From NCBI GenBank assembly GCA_024742575.1, contig JANSYF010000001.1, positions 1 to 64,000 on the forward strand: a stretch of DNA of 64,000 bases. Reading direction: 5' to 3'. Below, piece by piece: positions 28,621 through 38,529 of this stretch. A program made the translations under genes and the position numbers. Below the pieces are notes generated by a model that made no database searches, was not told where the DNA came from, and saw nothing but the letters and a program-made list of their open reading frames with translations. Positions within the stretch are counted from its first letter, which is position 1. Each line of letters starts with the position of its first letter. This stretch comes from Paracoccaceae bacterium (GTDB lineage: Bacteria > Pseudomonadota > Alphaproteobacteria > Rhodobacterales > Rhodobacteraceae).

Positions 28621-29036
28621 TGCAAAACCGTCCCGCCCGCAGTCCAGACTGGCAAGACTGCCATAAAGGCCCGATCGCGCCGCGCCACGCGACGGCGCGG
28701 CAGGCCTTTGAGACTGGCTTTGACAGCTTGCCGGGTTGGGTCGGTTTGGCCCTGCGCGGACGGGACCGCGTCGTCAAACCTTTTGGCCTTGCAACCGTTT
28801 CGGATAGAGACCTGTCGATGACGTCCCTCCCGGTTCTGGAAGAGACGCCAAACACCTACGAGGTCGGGGTCGAAGACTCGCATCTGACCTTCACCTTGCA
28901 AACCAATCTGGACCACGGGATCGTGTCTGTCATCACGCGCATCTGGTTCAGTCATTGGATGGGTCGGTTTTACCTTGCCACCGTGCTTTTGCCGCACAAA
29001 TACATCCTGCGACACGCAATAAGGGCTTTGGCATGA
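28620..29036 (+). CDS. DUF2867-like protein
   Basis: 138 aa; start overlaps the preceding stop; VSVITRIWFSHWMGRFYLATVLLPHKYILRHAIRALA. Confidence 0.6.
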   Translation: MQNRPARSPDWQDCHKGPIAPRHATARQAFETGFDSLPGWVGLALRGRDRVVKPFGLATVSDRDLSMTSLPVLEETPNTYEVGVEDSHLTFTLQTNLDHGIVSVITRIWFSHWMGRFYLATVLLPHKYILRHAIRALA

Positions 29037-29950
29037 CACAAATTACACTTCTCGACGGTGGTATGGGGCAGGAACTGATCCGCCGCGTTGGCAAGGCGAC
29101 ACCGCTTTGGTCGACACAGGCGCTGATTGATAAACCGGGGCTTGTTGCCGAGGTGCACGCCGATTACGCGGATGCCGGAGCATCCGTGGCGACAACCAAT
29201 TCCTACGCCCTGCACCGCGACCGTCTTCGAGGCGGTGCAAGCAATCACTACGCATCCGATGGTATTGAGCTTGCCAATATTGAGGACCAGCTTGAACCGC
29301 TTTGCAAAGCTGCGCTGAAAGAGGCTGCAACCGTTCGTGATCGCAGCCGGGTGGCCGCGTCTATCGGGCCGCTGGCTGCCAGTTATCGCCCGGACTTACA
29401 CCCCGATTTCGATTCTGCGGTTCCGCTTTATGCCGAGGTTGCAAAATTTCTGGCACCCGGCAGCGATGTGCTCTTGTTTGAAACCATCGCATCCGTCGAC
29501 GCCGCGCGCGCCTGCCTCGCGGCGGGTCGCCAAACAGATCGCCCGGTCTGGCTTGCCTTTACCGTTGACGACGAAGACGGCAGTAAATTGCGTTCGGGTG
29601 AGCCGATGGCAGAGGCGGCGGCAATCGCTGCGCAAGCCGATGCCGCACTAGCCAATTGTTCGGCCCCCGAAGCCATGCCTGCAGCGCTAGCCGCTTTGGC
29701 CGCAGCCAACGTACCGATGGGTGCCTATGGCAACGCGTTCAAGATGATCACCAAAGCGTTCATCGAAGGCGGCACGACCGCTGACAACTTGCCCACACGC
29801 GAAGACATGACGCCAGACGTCTATGCCACCCATGCCATGGCATGGGTCGATCAGGGTGCGACCCTCATCGGCGGATGCTGTGAAACCGGGCCTGCCCACA
29901 TTTCTGAAATCGCCCGAAGGCTGACCGCCGCAGGGCACACAATCGTCTGA
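29033..29950 (+). CDS. Homocysteine S-methyltransferase family protein
   Basis: LLDGGMGQELIRR...TNSYALHRDRL...GGCCETGPAHI. Confidence 0.9.
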   Translation: MTQITLLDGGMGQELIRRVGKATPLWSTQALIDKPGLVAEVHADYADAGASVATTNSYALHRDRLRGGASNHYASDGIELANIEDQLEPLCKAALKEAATVRDRSRVAASIGPLAASYRPDLHPDFDSAVPLYAEVAKFLAPGSDVLLFETIASVDAARACLAAGRQTDRPVWLAFTVDDEDGSKLRSGEPMAEAAAIAAQADAALANCSAPEAMPAALAALAAANVPMGAYGNAFKMITKAFIEGGTTADNLPTREDMTPDVYATHAMAWVDQGATLIGGCCETGPAHISEIARRLTAAGHTIV

Positions 29951-29971
29951 CACTTCACCGGAGTTCTTGTC

Positions 29972-32416
29972 ATGCCCATACCCACACATGCCCGCGCCGT
30001 CATCATCGGTGGTGGTGTCATCGGTTGTTCCGTTGCCTACCACTTGACCAAGCTGGGCTGGACCGATGTGGTGCTGCTGGAACGTAAGCAGCTGACGTCA
30101 GGCACGACATGGCATGCGGCAGGATTGATCGGGCAATTGCGGGCGTCATCCAACATGACGAAGCTGGCAAAATACACAGCCGATCTTTATTCGACCATCG
30201 AAGAGGAAACCGGCGTTGCCACCGGGTTCCGCAAAGTAGGGTCAATCTCGGTTGCATTGACCACTGAACGTCACGAAGAATTGCGCCGTACCGCAGGGAT
30301 GGCACGGGCCTTTGGCGTGCCTGTCGAAGAAATCGACACAGCCGAGATCAAACGGAAATACGCACATCTGAACACCAGCGATGTCGTGGGTGGTGTCTAT
30401 TTGCCCAGCGATGGCCAAGGCGATCCGGCCAACATCGCGCTGGCGATGGCCAAGGGCGCGCGGCAGCGCGGAGCGCAAATTTTCGAGCGGACAAAGGCCA
30501 CCAAAGTCACACGTGACTGGCAGCGGATCACGTCTGTCGACTGGGCGTCAGAAGATGGCACCAGCGGCACCATAACCTGTGATCACGTCGTCAATTGCGC
30601 AGGGATGTGGGGCCGTGAGGTTGGTCAGATGCTGGGCGTGAACGTGCCACTTCAGGCGTGCGAGCATTTTTACATTGTTTCCGAACCCATCCCTGGCCTT
30701 GAGGCTTTGCCGGTACTGCGCGTGCCGGATGAATGCGCCTATTACAAAGAAGACGCCGGCAAGATGATGCTGGGCGCATTCGAGCCCAAGTCAAAGCCCT
30801 GGGGAATGAGCGGTATTCCCGAAAGTTTTGAATTCGATCAGCTGCCCGAGGATTTCGACCATTTCGAGCCGATCTTGGAGGCGGCCGTGAACCGGATGCC
30901 GATGCTGGCCGAAGCGGGAATTCACACGTTTTTCAACGGGCCGGAAAGCTTTACCCCCGACAATGCCTATTACCTTGGCCAAGCCCGCGAGATGGATAAT
31001 GTCTGGGTCGCCGCCGGATTTAACTCAATCGGCATCCAGTCGGCGGGCGGAGCGGGTATGGCGCTGGCGCAATGGATGGAAGACGGGGCCAAGCCGTTCG
31101 ATCTGGGCGATGTGGACATTGCCCGCGAACAACCTTTCCAGCGCAACCGCCGCTATCTGAAGGAGCGGGTGACAGAGACTTTGGGTCTTCTTTACGCCGA
31201 CCATTATCCGTACCGGCAAAAGGCCACCGCCCGCGGTGTGCGCCGCACGCCATTCCATCAGCAGCTTTTGGAGCGCGGCGCGGTGATGGGGGAAATCGCA
31301 GGTTGGGAGCGTGCGAACTGGTACGCGACCGAAGGTCAGACACCCGAATACGCCTATAGTTGGAAGCGGCAAAATTTCTTTGAAAACGTCGCGCATGAAC
31401 ACAGAGCGATCCGCGAAAATGTCGGCATGTATGACATGTCCTCCTTTGGTAAACTGCGGGTGGAGGGACCGGACTCTGAGGCGTTTTTGAACTTTGTCTG
31501 TGGCGCGGATATGTCGGTACCGGTGGGCAAGATCGTCTACACCCAGTTTCTGAACATGCGCGGCGGAATAGAGGCAGATGTCACAGTAACCCGCCTGTCT
31601 GAAACGTGCTTCCTTGTCGTAACACCGGCTGCCACGCGCGCCGCAGATCAGACTTGGCTGCAACGCCATGTGGGCGACCACCGAGTGGTCATCACTGATG
31701 TGACGGCAGGCGAAGCTGTGCTTGCCGTGATGGGACCAAATGCGCGCAAGGTTATCCAGTCTGTGTCACCCAATGAATTCTCGAACGAGGCTAACCCTTT
31801 TGGGACTGCGCAAGAAATCGAGATCGGCCTTGGCACGGCGCGGGTGCACAGGGTGTCCTATGTCGGAGAGCTGGGCTGGGAGATCTACATCTCTGCCGAT
31901 CAGGCCGGGCATGTGTTCGAGACGCTTTGGGAGACAGGACAGGATCATGGCCTGACCCTGTGTGGAATGCATGCTATGGACACTTGCCGGATCGAAAAGG
32001 CGTTCCGCCATTTTGGCCATGATATCACCTGCGAGGATCATGTTCTGGAGGCCGGGTTGGGCTTTGCCGTGAAAACTGCAAAACCTGATTTCATCGGACG
32101 CGATGCGGTTTTGCAAAAGCGCGAGACCGGTTTGCAAACCCGGATGGTGCAGTTCCGCCTGACCGACCCCGAGCCGCTGCTCTATCACCACGAACCGATC
32201 CTGCGGGATGGGGAGATTGTTGGCTACCTGAGTTCCGGTGCATATGGACACCATCTGGGCGGTGCCATCGGCATGGGATACGTGCCGTGTGTGGGTGAAA
32301 CTGCGGAGAAGGTGTTGGCGTCGACCTATGAGATCGATGTCGCAGGCGTGCGGGTCAAAGCAGAAGCTTCGCTCAGACCGATGTATGATCCGACGTCAGC
32401 GCGGGTGCGAGGGTAG
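29972..32416 (+). CDS. FAD-dependent oxidoreductase-GcvT fusion (second paralogue)
   Basis: RAVIIGGGVIGCSVAYH, SGTTWHAAGL; C-terminal GcvT; 814 aa. Confidence 0.88.
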   Translation: MPIPTHARAVIIGGGVIGCSVAYHLTKLGWTDVVLLERKQLTSGTTWHAAGLIGQLRASSNMTKLAKYTADLYSTIEEETGVATGFRKVGSISVALTTERHEELRRTAGMARAFGVPVEEIDTAEIKRKYAHLNTSDVVGGVYLPSDGQGDPANIALAMAKGARQRGAQIFERTKATKVTRDWQRITSVDWASEDGTSGTITCDHVVNCAGMWGREVGQMLGVNVPLQACEHFYIVSEPIPGLEALPVLRVPDECAYYKEDAGKMMLGAFEPKSKPWGMSGIPESFEFDQLPEDFDHFEPILEAAVNRMPMLAEAGIHTFFNGPESFTPDNAYYLGQAREMDNVWVAAGFNSIGIQSAGGAGMALAQWMEDGAKPFDLGDVDIAREQPFQRNRRYLKERVTETLGLLYADHYPYRQKATARGVRRTPFHQQLLERGAVMGEIAGWERANWYATEGQTPEYAYSWKRQNFFENVAHEHRAIRENVGMYDMSSFGKLRVEGPDSEAFLNFVCGADMSVPVGKIVYTQFLNMRGGIEADVTVTRLSETCFLVVTPAATRAADQTWLQRHVGDHRVVITDVTAGEAVLAVMGPNARKVIQSVSPNEFSNEANPFGTAQEIEIGLGTARVHRVSYVGELGWEIYISADQAGHVFETLWETGQDHGLTLCGMHAMDTCRIEKAFRHFGHDITCEDHVLEAGLGFAVKTAKPDFIGRDAVLQKRETGLQTRMVQFRLTDPEPLLYHHEPILRDGEIVGYLSSGAYGHHLGGAIGMGYVPCVGETAEKVLASTYEIDVAGVRVKAEASLRPMYDPTSARVRG

Positions 32417-32417
32417 C

Positions 32418-32471
32418 CAGAAACTTCGTACGAAGTTTCTGCAGTGGCAGGATTTTCATACGAAAATCCTG
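32418..32471. repeat. Paired palindromes, TTCGTACGAA type
   Basis: CAGAAACTTCGTACGAAGTTTCTG and CAGGATTTTC-ATAC-GAAAATCCTG. Confidence 0.85.
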
Positions 32472-32504
32472 AGCCTTGTTCTGGGCTCCCAAGCTGCGTA
32501 GACG

Positions 32505-33155
32505 GTGCAGATGATCGATTATCGCCCGCCCGACATACCGCTGGACATCCTGCACGAGGATCACGAAATTCTTGTCGTGAATAAACCTGAAGGACTTTTG
32601 TCGGTGCCGGGGAAGGGACCGGAGCTGGCCGACTGCCTGATCGCGAGGTTGGAAGCGGCATATCCACAAGTTCTGCTGGTACATCGGCTTGATCGGGACA
32701 CGTCGGGCGTGATGGTTTTTGGCCTCACGCCGCATGCCCAGCGCCATCTGGGACTGCAGTTCGAAAAACGGCAAACGAAGAAAACTTATCTTGCCCGCGT
32801 TGCAGGACGGTTGGAGCCGAAGACCGGGACAGTGGACCTGCCCTTGATCGTAGACTGGCCAAACCGCCCCTTACAGAAGGTTGATCGTGAGACCGGAAAA
32901 CCCGCAGTGACGGACTGGCGGGTGATGAAATCGTCAGACGCGGAAAGCCGAGTGAAGCTGTTTCCGCAGACAGGGCGCAGCCATCAGCTGCGAGTGCATA
33001 TGCTGGCGTTAGGTCATCCGATTTTGGGTGATCCACTGTATGCGTCCGAGACTGCAGATCAGCACCCGCGTATGATGCTACATGCTGAGGAATTGCGGCT
33101 GCGGCACCCGGATGGCGGTGAAGGAGTGAAGTTTCGGGTGGCGGCCCCCTTCTGA
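32505..33155 (+). CDS. RluA family pseudouridine synthase
   Basis: VHRLDRDTSGVMVFGLT...GRSHQLRVHMLALGHPILGDPLYA. Confidence 0.9.
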   Translation: MQMIDYRPPDIPLDILHEDHEILVVNKPEGLLSVPGKGPELADCLIARLEAAYPQVLLVHRLDRDTSGVMVFGLTPHAQRHLGLQFEKRQTKKTYLARVAGRLEPKTGTVDLPLIVDWPNRPLQKVDRETGKPAVTDWRVMKSSDAESRVKLFPQTGRSHQLRVHMLALGHPILGDPLYASETADQHPRMMLHAEELRLRHPDGGEGVKFRVAAPF

Positions 33156-33164
33156 CGGGGTTTG

Positions 33165-33249
33165 GACGTTGGCGCGTCCGACATGCGCAGCCTGCGGCTG
33201 CGCGATTTGCATATTTGTAAAAAGAAGAAGCAGGGGGCCCGCGCCCCCT
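33165..33249. repeat. Composite hairpin repeat with AT-rich core
   Basis: GGACG..CGTCC; GCGCAGCC-TGC-GGCTGCGC; GATTTGCATATTTGTAAAAAGAAGAAG; AGGGGGC-CCGC-GCCCCCT. Confidence 0.75.
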
Positions 33250-33263
33250 ACTGTGTTTTTAGT

Positions 33264-34703
33264 TTATTCGGCGGCCCAGCCAGAGACGGCTTTGACTTCG
33301 AGGAAATCCTCGATGCCCCAAACGCCGCCCTCGCGGCCATTGCCTGACTGCTTCATGCCACCAAAGGGTGACCCGGCAGAGCGTCCTTCGCCGTTCATTT
33401 CCACCATACCGGACCGCAGTTGACGGGCCAGTCGATTGCGCCGCCCGCCATCCTGACTTTGGACATAGTTGGTCAGACCGTAGACGGTGTCATTGGCGAC
33501 TTGCACCGCCTCTTCCTCGGTCTCGAACTTCATGATCGACAGAACAGGGCCGAAGATTTCCTCGCGCGCGATGGTCATGTCGTTGGTGACATCGGCAAAG
33601 ACCGTGGGACGCACATAGAAGCCCTTGTTCAGGCCATCAGGGCGTCCAGTGCCGCCGGTGACAAGACGCGCGCCTTCGTCGATGCCTTTCTGGATCAAGT
33701 CCTGAATTTTCTGCCACTGGGTCGCATTCACCACGGGGCCGATATGGCGGCCCTCGGCAGAGGCGGGGCCAACGCTGATCTTCGCGGCGATTTCTCCTGC
33801 TTCTTCGACCACGCGATCGTAGATCGGCGCTTCGACCATCATGCGCGAGGGTGCGTTGCAAGACTGGCCAGTGTTCTGCATCATGTGCAGCACGCTGCGT
33901 TTCACAGCCTTTTCATCGGCATCCGCGAAAATCAGATTTGCGCCCTTACCGCCGAGCTCCAGATGTACCCGCTTGAGCGTGTCGGCGGCGGCTTTGGAGA
34001 TCAGTTTGCCTGCGCGGCTTGAGCCGGTGAAGCTGACCATGTCCACGTCAGGATGCGCCGAAAGCTGGCTGCCAACGCCGACGCCATCGCCGTTCACGAG
34101 GTTGAAGACGCCCGGCGGGAACCCTGCCTCATGCATCATTTCGGCAAACAGCATCGCGTTGAGCGGGCTTTCTTCGGATGGTTTGAGCACCATTGTGCAG
34201 CCCGCAATGGCGGCAGCGCCGACCTTGAGCGTGACTTGGTTCATCGGCCAATTCCACGGCGTAATCAGCGCGCAGACACCCACCGCTTCGTAGATGATCC
34301 TGTCCTTGGGGCTGTGATCATTGAGCGGTCGGTCGAATTCGAATGACTTGGCTGCGTCGATGAAGTTTTGCAGATGCCACGTACCCGCACCGACTTGGCT
34401 TGCTCGCGACATGTCGATGGGTGCGCCCATTTCGACACTCATGGCTTGCGCCATTTCTTCTCCGCGCGATTGAAAAATCTTGAGCAGTTTTTCCACCAGC
34501 GCGATGCGTTCGGCGGGTTGCGTAGCCATCCATGACGGGAATGCATCCTTAGCGGCGGCAACCGCCGCGTCAGTGTCCGCCTGACCGCCAAGGGAAATCA
34601 CCGCGCAAGGCTCTTCGGTGGACGGATCAATGACATGGTGGTCACGTCCTTCGACGGGATCGACCCACTCTCCGTTGATGTAGAATTGGCGTTTCTCGAT
34701 CAT
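33264..34703 (-). CDS. Aldehyde dehydrogenase family protein
   Basis: SFTGSSRAGKLISK, LELGGKGANLIF, NTGQSCNAPSRM. Confidence 0.92.
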   Translation of the reverse strand: MIEKRQFYINGEWVDPVEGRDHHVIDPSTEEPCAVISLGGQADTDAAVAAAKDAFPSWMATQPAERIALVEKLLKIFQSRGEEMAQAMSVEMGAPIDMSRASQVGAGTWHLQNFIDAAKSFEFDRPLNDHSPKDRIIYEAVGVCALITPWNWPMNQVTLKVGAAAIAGCTMVLKPSEESPLNAMLFAEMMHEAGFPPGVFNLVNGDGVGVGSQLSAHPDVDMVSFTGSSRAGKLISKAAADTLKRVHLELGGKGANLIFADADEKAVKRSVLHMMQNTGQSCNAPSRMMVEAPIYDRVVEEAGEIAAKISVGPASAEGRHIGPVVNATQWQKIQDLIQKGIDEGARLVTGGTGRPDGLNKGFYVRPTVFADVTNDMTIAREEIFGPVLSIMKFETEEEAVQVANDTVYGLTNYVQSQDGGRRNRLARQLRSGMVEMNGEGRSAGSPFGGMKQSGNGREGGVWGIEDFLEVKAVSGWAAE

Positions 34704-34833
34704 CTGATTGTCTCCCCTCAGAGCATTGCAGACGACACTGTGTCACCCCCGCGTTCCCCTCGCAAGGGGGTGTAAGTGACCGATGCACTGCCTATGTTTC
34801 CGTCAAACGTCACACCCCAAAAAGGAGGCAATC

Positions 34834-35487
34834 ATGGGCTTGCGTATCAACGATGAAATTCCCAACCTGACCGTGGAAACTGACCAAGGGACAATCACCC
34901 TGCACGACTGGATCGGCGACAGCTGGGCGATCCTGTTTTCGCACCCGAAGGACTTTACACCCGTCTGCACCACCGAGTTCGGCGCCGTCGCGCAATTGGC
35001 CGATGAATGGGCCAAACGCGGCACCAAAGTGATGGGCATTTCCGTCGATGGTGTCGAGGATCACAAGAAGTGGAAAGGCGATATCGAAGCAACATCTGGA
35101 TCCAAGGCTGGGTTCCCGATCATTGCGGATGAAGACCTGACCGTGGCAAAGGCGTTCGACATGCTGCCTGCGGAATACGTGCTGCCAGATGGCCGGACGC
35201 CTGCCGACAGCGCAACCGTCCGCGTTGTATTCATCGTCGGGCCTGACAAGAAACTGAAACTTTCGATGACTTATCCGATGACAGTCGGCCGCAACTTTGC
35301 CGAGGTGCTGCGAGCTTTGGACGCGCTGCAGACATCGGCGCGGGAAAATGTCGCCATGCCCGCGAACTGGACTGTCGGGCAGGACGTCATTGTGCCGATG
35401 TCGGTCAGCGACGCGGATGCAATTGCCAAATACGGCAAGATCGAAACCGTGCTTCCTTACCTGCGCAAGGCCAAGCTGCCATCGTAA
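34834..35487 (+). CDS. Peroxiredoxin, 1-Cys (Prx6-like)
   Basis: LFSHPKDFTPVCTTEFGAVAQL. Confidence 0.92.
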   Translation: MGLRINDEIPNLTVETDQGTITLHDWIGDSWAILFSHPKDFTPVCTTEFGAVAQLADEWAKRGTKVMGISVDGVEDHKKWKGDIEATSGSKAGFPIIADEDLTVAKAFDMLPAEYVLPDGRTPADSATVRVVFIVGPDKKLKLSMTYPMTVGRNFAEVLRALDALQTSARENVAMPANWTVGQDVIVPMSVSDADAIAKYGKIETVLPYLRKAKLPS

Positions 35488-35513
35488 GCTGTTGCTCTTT
35501 TCAGCACGAAGAC

Positions 35514-35542
35514 AGGCCGGGGGTACCTCCTTTGGCCTTTTT
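35514..35542. terminator. Candidate intrinsic terminator after the peroxiredoxin gene
   Basis: AGGCC...GGCCT followed by T-run. Confidence 0.5.
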
Positions 35543-36486
35543 CATTGCACCGAGATCAGAACCGCCTCGACCCGGCGGTTCGCCTCTCGGCCCGCCTCGG
35601 TCAGGTTGGTGGTGCGGGGGGACAGAAAGCCGACGCCATCAGCAGCGACCTGCGACGCAGACACGCCGCGCGCAATGACATAAGCGCGGGCGGCCTCGGC
35701 GCGGCGGCGTGACAGGGCGACATTGGCTAAAAGCGATCCGGTTGCGTCGGTATGGCCGACAAAGGTGATCTGCCGGGTCGGATTGGCCGTCAGGTAGGCC
35801 ACCACCGCATCCAGCGATTGCACCGATCCGTCGCCAAGCGATGCCGACCCACTTGCGAAGTCGAGATCCGCCAGCACCACGTGGCCTGCGCTTTCCAATT
35901 GCGCCACCACGTCCCCTGCGCCTTCGGGAATCACAACCGACGGCGCGTTCGAGACGGACAAGGCAGGTCTTCCGGGTGGGCCGACTTCGATCAGTTGCAG
36001 GAACACGGATTCGCCATCGCGGCTGACCAGAAGGCTGAGTGCTTGGGTCGCGTCCGCCGATTTGGCGGACAGGAAGCGATAGTCCGACAGATCGACATAC
36101 ATGTTCGGCGCCCGCAATACGTCGATGCCAAAGCGGAAATCGAATCCACCGCAGCTTCGGGCGGTGCATTCGAAGAAGATATCGAAGCGATCCGCCATGA
36201 GCTGTTCGCGTATCGGCCCAAGGACTTGCCCGGTTGTGATGCCCGCGCCGGAAATGCGCCATGCCGTTCTTCGGACTTCGCCTTCGAGCGCGGCGACAGG
36301 CACGCCGTTCGCTTCGGTCCACGCCCCGATGGGCAGGTCATAGCTACCGGAGGGCGTGATCCGCGATACGGTTTCGCGCGCACCAATGGGCAAAGCAAGG
36401 TCCAAAGCGGCAGCGGGCAGACCCAACAGACTCGCCCCGAAACAAAATCCCAAAACTTTAGCGCGACTGCGCGTGATACTCATCAT
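35542..36486 (-). CDS. OmpA family protein
   Basis: ITFVGHTDATGSLLANVALSRRRAEAARAYVI...NRRVEAVLI. Confidence 0.85.
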   Translation of the reverse strand: MMSITRSRAKVLGFCFGASLLGLPAAALDLALPIGARETVSRITPSGSYDLPIGAWTEANGVPVAALEGEVRRTAWRISGAGITTGQVLGPIREQLMADRFDIFFECTARSCGGFDFRFGIDVLRAPNMYVDLSDYRFLSAKSADATQALSLLVSRDGESVFLQLIEVGPPGRPALSVSNAPSVVIPEGAGDVVAQLESAGHVVLADLDFASGSASLGDGSVQSLDAVVAYLTANPTRQITFVGHTDATGSLLANVALSRRRAEAARAYVIARGVSASQVAADGVGFLSPRTTNLTEAGREANRRVEAVLISVQ

Positions 36487-37030
36487 TGGGCCGCATATCC
36501 GTGGCGCTGGCCACGCGGTTGGTCATGTTGAAAAACCCGGCAACGTTCGCGATATCCCAAATATCGCGATCACTAAACCCGGCATCACGCAGCGCCTCAC
36601 GGTCGAACTCCGCGATCTCGGAACTGAATTTGGTGATCTTCTCGGCAAAGGCCAGCATCGCACGGTGACGGTGCGGCAGGTCAGCCACCCGCCAATTCAT
36701 CACCAGCATCTCGCCCAGCTTCGGATCGCCGGACAGAGCACGCACCGCTGCGCCATGGGCGGTGAGGCAGTAGAAACACTTGTTGATCGAACTGACGACC
36801 ACCGCGATCATCTCGCGTTCCAACTTGCTAAGGCCACTGCCTGCCAGCATCAGATCGTTATACATCGCAGTAAAAGCGTCTAGCTTATCGATGTCGAAAG
36901 CATAAGCCTTTAGAACGTTTGGGATCATGCCCAACTTGTCCTCGCAGACATCAAAGTATTTTTGTGTCTCTGGGGGCAATGGATCGACAATCGGCAGGTT
37001 GAGTGCCGTGGGAAGCGTGTCTTTGGTCAT
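36458..37030 (-). CDS. Peroxidase-related enzyme (carboxymuconolactone decarboxylase/AhpD family)
   Basis: INKCFYCLTAHGAAVRALSGDP. Confidence 0.88.
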   Translation of the reverse strand: MTKDTLPTALNLPIVDPLPPETQKYFDVCEDKLGMIPNVLKAYAFDIDKLDAFTAMYNDLMLAGSGLSKLEREMIAVVVSSINKCFYCLTAHGAAVRALSGDPKLGEMLVMNWRVADLPHRHRAMLAFAEKITKFSSEIAEFDREALRDAGFSDRDIWDIANVAGFFNMTNRVASATDMRPNDEYHAQSR

Positions 37031-37764
37031 TCGGTATCACTTGTGTTTGGTAAGATGCGATAGTGATAGTGTCCCACAACCTGCATCCCTAGGGAAGCAT
37101 AGAGGCGGTTAGCCCCTTCATTGGTCTGAGTGCACAGAACGCTCATCCAGTCCGCGCCATTCGCTTTGGCCCAATGCGCCGCCTGACGCATCAGCCACAC
37201 CCCCATACCCTTGCGGCGGTGCACTTTTGCAATTTCGAGCGCGTGGACCATGGCAATGCCTTCGGAGATCGCACAGTACCCGGTGCCTGCCGGTTTGTCG
37301 TTGATCCGCCCCAGTATACCCGTCTTGGGAACATCGGCGCGTTCCATCACGGCAATGCGGTCCGGGCCAATTCCACCCGCATCCCAGAGGTCGCGCATGA
37401 TCGCCAAAGGTTCCCAAATGACAAAGGCGGTTACGCGGGGCACCGCAACATCGGTCAACTGGTCGACCGGACACATCCAGAGGTTCACCGGGTCGATGAT
37501 CTCGTACCCTCGGTCGGCGAGGGCTGCGTCCAGTGCATCGTCGCCTTCGCGGATCATGAAAAGCGCGTCCTGCCCCAGCAAACCCATAGCGGTTTCCGCC
37601 GCAACCAGATCATCGTCGCCCCACGCGCCCTCTGCTGTAGCTGCGCTAACACGCTTGCCGCCTCCTGCCCCGTTGCGCAACATCCACGGGCCTGCGGGCG
37701 TGCGATCTGCGGGCGGCCATGTGGCCTCGGTCACCGCATAAAGCGTTTGGACCGTCGGTGTCAT
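37027..37764 (-). CDS. GNAT family N-acetyltransferase
   Basis: LEIAKVHRRKGMGVWLMRQAAHWAKANGA...NRLYASLGM. Confidence 0.85.
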   Translation of the reverse strand: MTPTVQTLYAVTEATWPPADRTPAGPWMLRNGAGGGKRVSAATAEGAWGDDDLVAAETAMGLLGQDALFMIREGDDALDAALADRGYEIIDPVNLWMCPVDQLTDVAVPRVTAFVIWEPLAIMRDLWDAGGIGPDRIAVMERADVPKTGILGRINDKPAGTGYCAISEGIAMVHALEIAKVHRRKGMGVWLMRQAAHWAKANGADWMSVLCTQTNEGANRLYASLGMQVVGHYHYRILPNTSDTE

Positions 37765-38483
37765 GACGCAAATTCTTCAGCTAGGCGCGCCATCACGTGA
37801 TCCACCCGCGCGCCGTCGCTGCCCCGCACCACGATGTTGGATCCATACGCCCCGTTCTGCTGGAACGGGTAAGAACCGATGGAAAGATCCGGGAAATCGG
37901 CGGCGATCTGGCCCAGTGGCCCTGCGATATCGCCTTCGCCGCGATCCACCCGCAGGGTCTGTGACAGGATTGGCGCGCCACCTGTCAGTGTTGGGATCAC
38001 GCTGGCGACCATCGCCTGAAAGACCGAGGGTACCCCTGCCATCACATGTACGTTGCCAATGGTGAAGCCGGGCGCGATAGAGACCGGGTTTTCGATCAGC
38101 CCGGCCCCATCGGGAATACGCGCCATGCGCTTGCGGGCGTCGTTGAATTCCATACCTCGGCTGTCGTAATGCGCCTGCAAGAGGGTCGCCGCATCGTCGC
38201 GCACGTCGATGGACACTCCAAACGCTGCCGCCACACAATCGGCGGTGATGTCATCATGTGTCGGCCCGATCCCGCCCGAGGTGATCACGGTGTCATGCGC
38301 CGCACGCAAATCGTTCAACGCCGAGACAATCGCATCGCGGTCATCGCTGACAATCCGCACCTCGCGCAGGGTGATACCCACCTTGGTGAGTTCCTGCGCC
38401 AAATGGTGCATGTTGGTGTCGCGGGTCCGGCCTGACAGGATCTCGTCGCCGATCACCAGCATGGCTGCGGTTGGATTGGGCAT
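37761..38483 (-). CDS. CinA-like molybdopterin-binding protein
   Basis: VIGDEILSGRTRDTNMHHLAQEL...TSGGIGPTHDDIT. Confidence 0.88.
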   Translation of the reverse strand: MPNPTAAMLVIGDEILSGRTRDTNMHHLAQELTKVGITLREVRIVSDDRDAIVSALNDLRAAHDTVITSGGIGPTHDDITADCVAAAFGVSIDVRDDAATLLQAHYDSRGMEFNDARKRMARIPDGAGLIENPVSIAPGFTIGNVHVMAGVPSVFQAMVASVIPTLTGGAPILSQTLRVDRGEGDIAGPLGQIAADFPDLSIGSYPFQQNGAYGSNIVVRGSDGARVDHVMARLAEEFAS

Positions 38484-38529
38484 GCGCTGCCTCCTTGATC
38501 CGGGTTTTGCTCAGGTATAGGCGTGGCTT

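Noticed and set aside
36547-36569. 9-bp hairpin TCGCGATAT-CCCAA-ATATCGCGA
   Set aside because: Lies inside the peroxidase-related gene and encodes its plausible conserved segment DRDIWDIAN; the symmetry is likely a by-product of coding sequence
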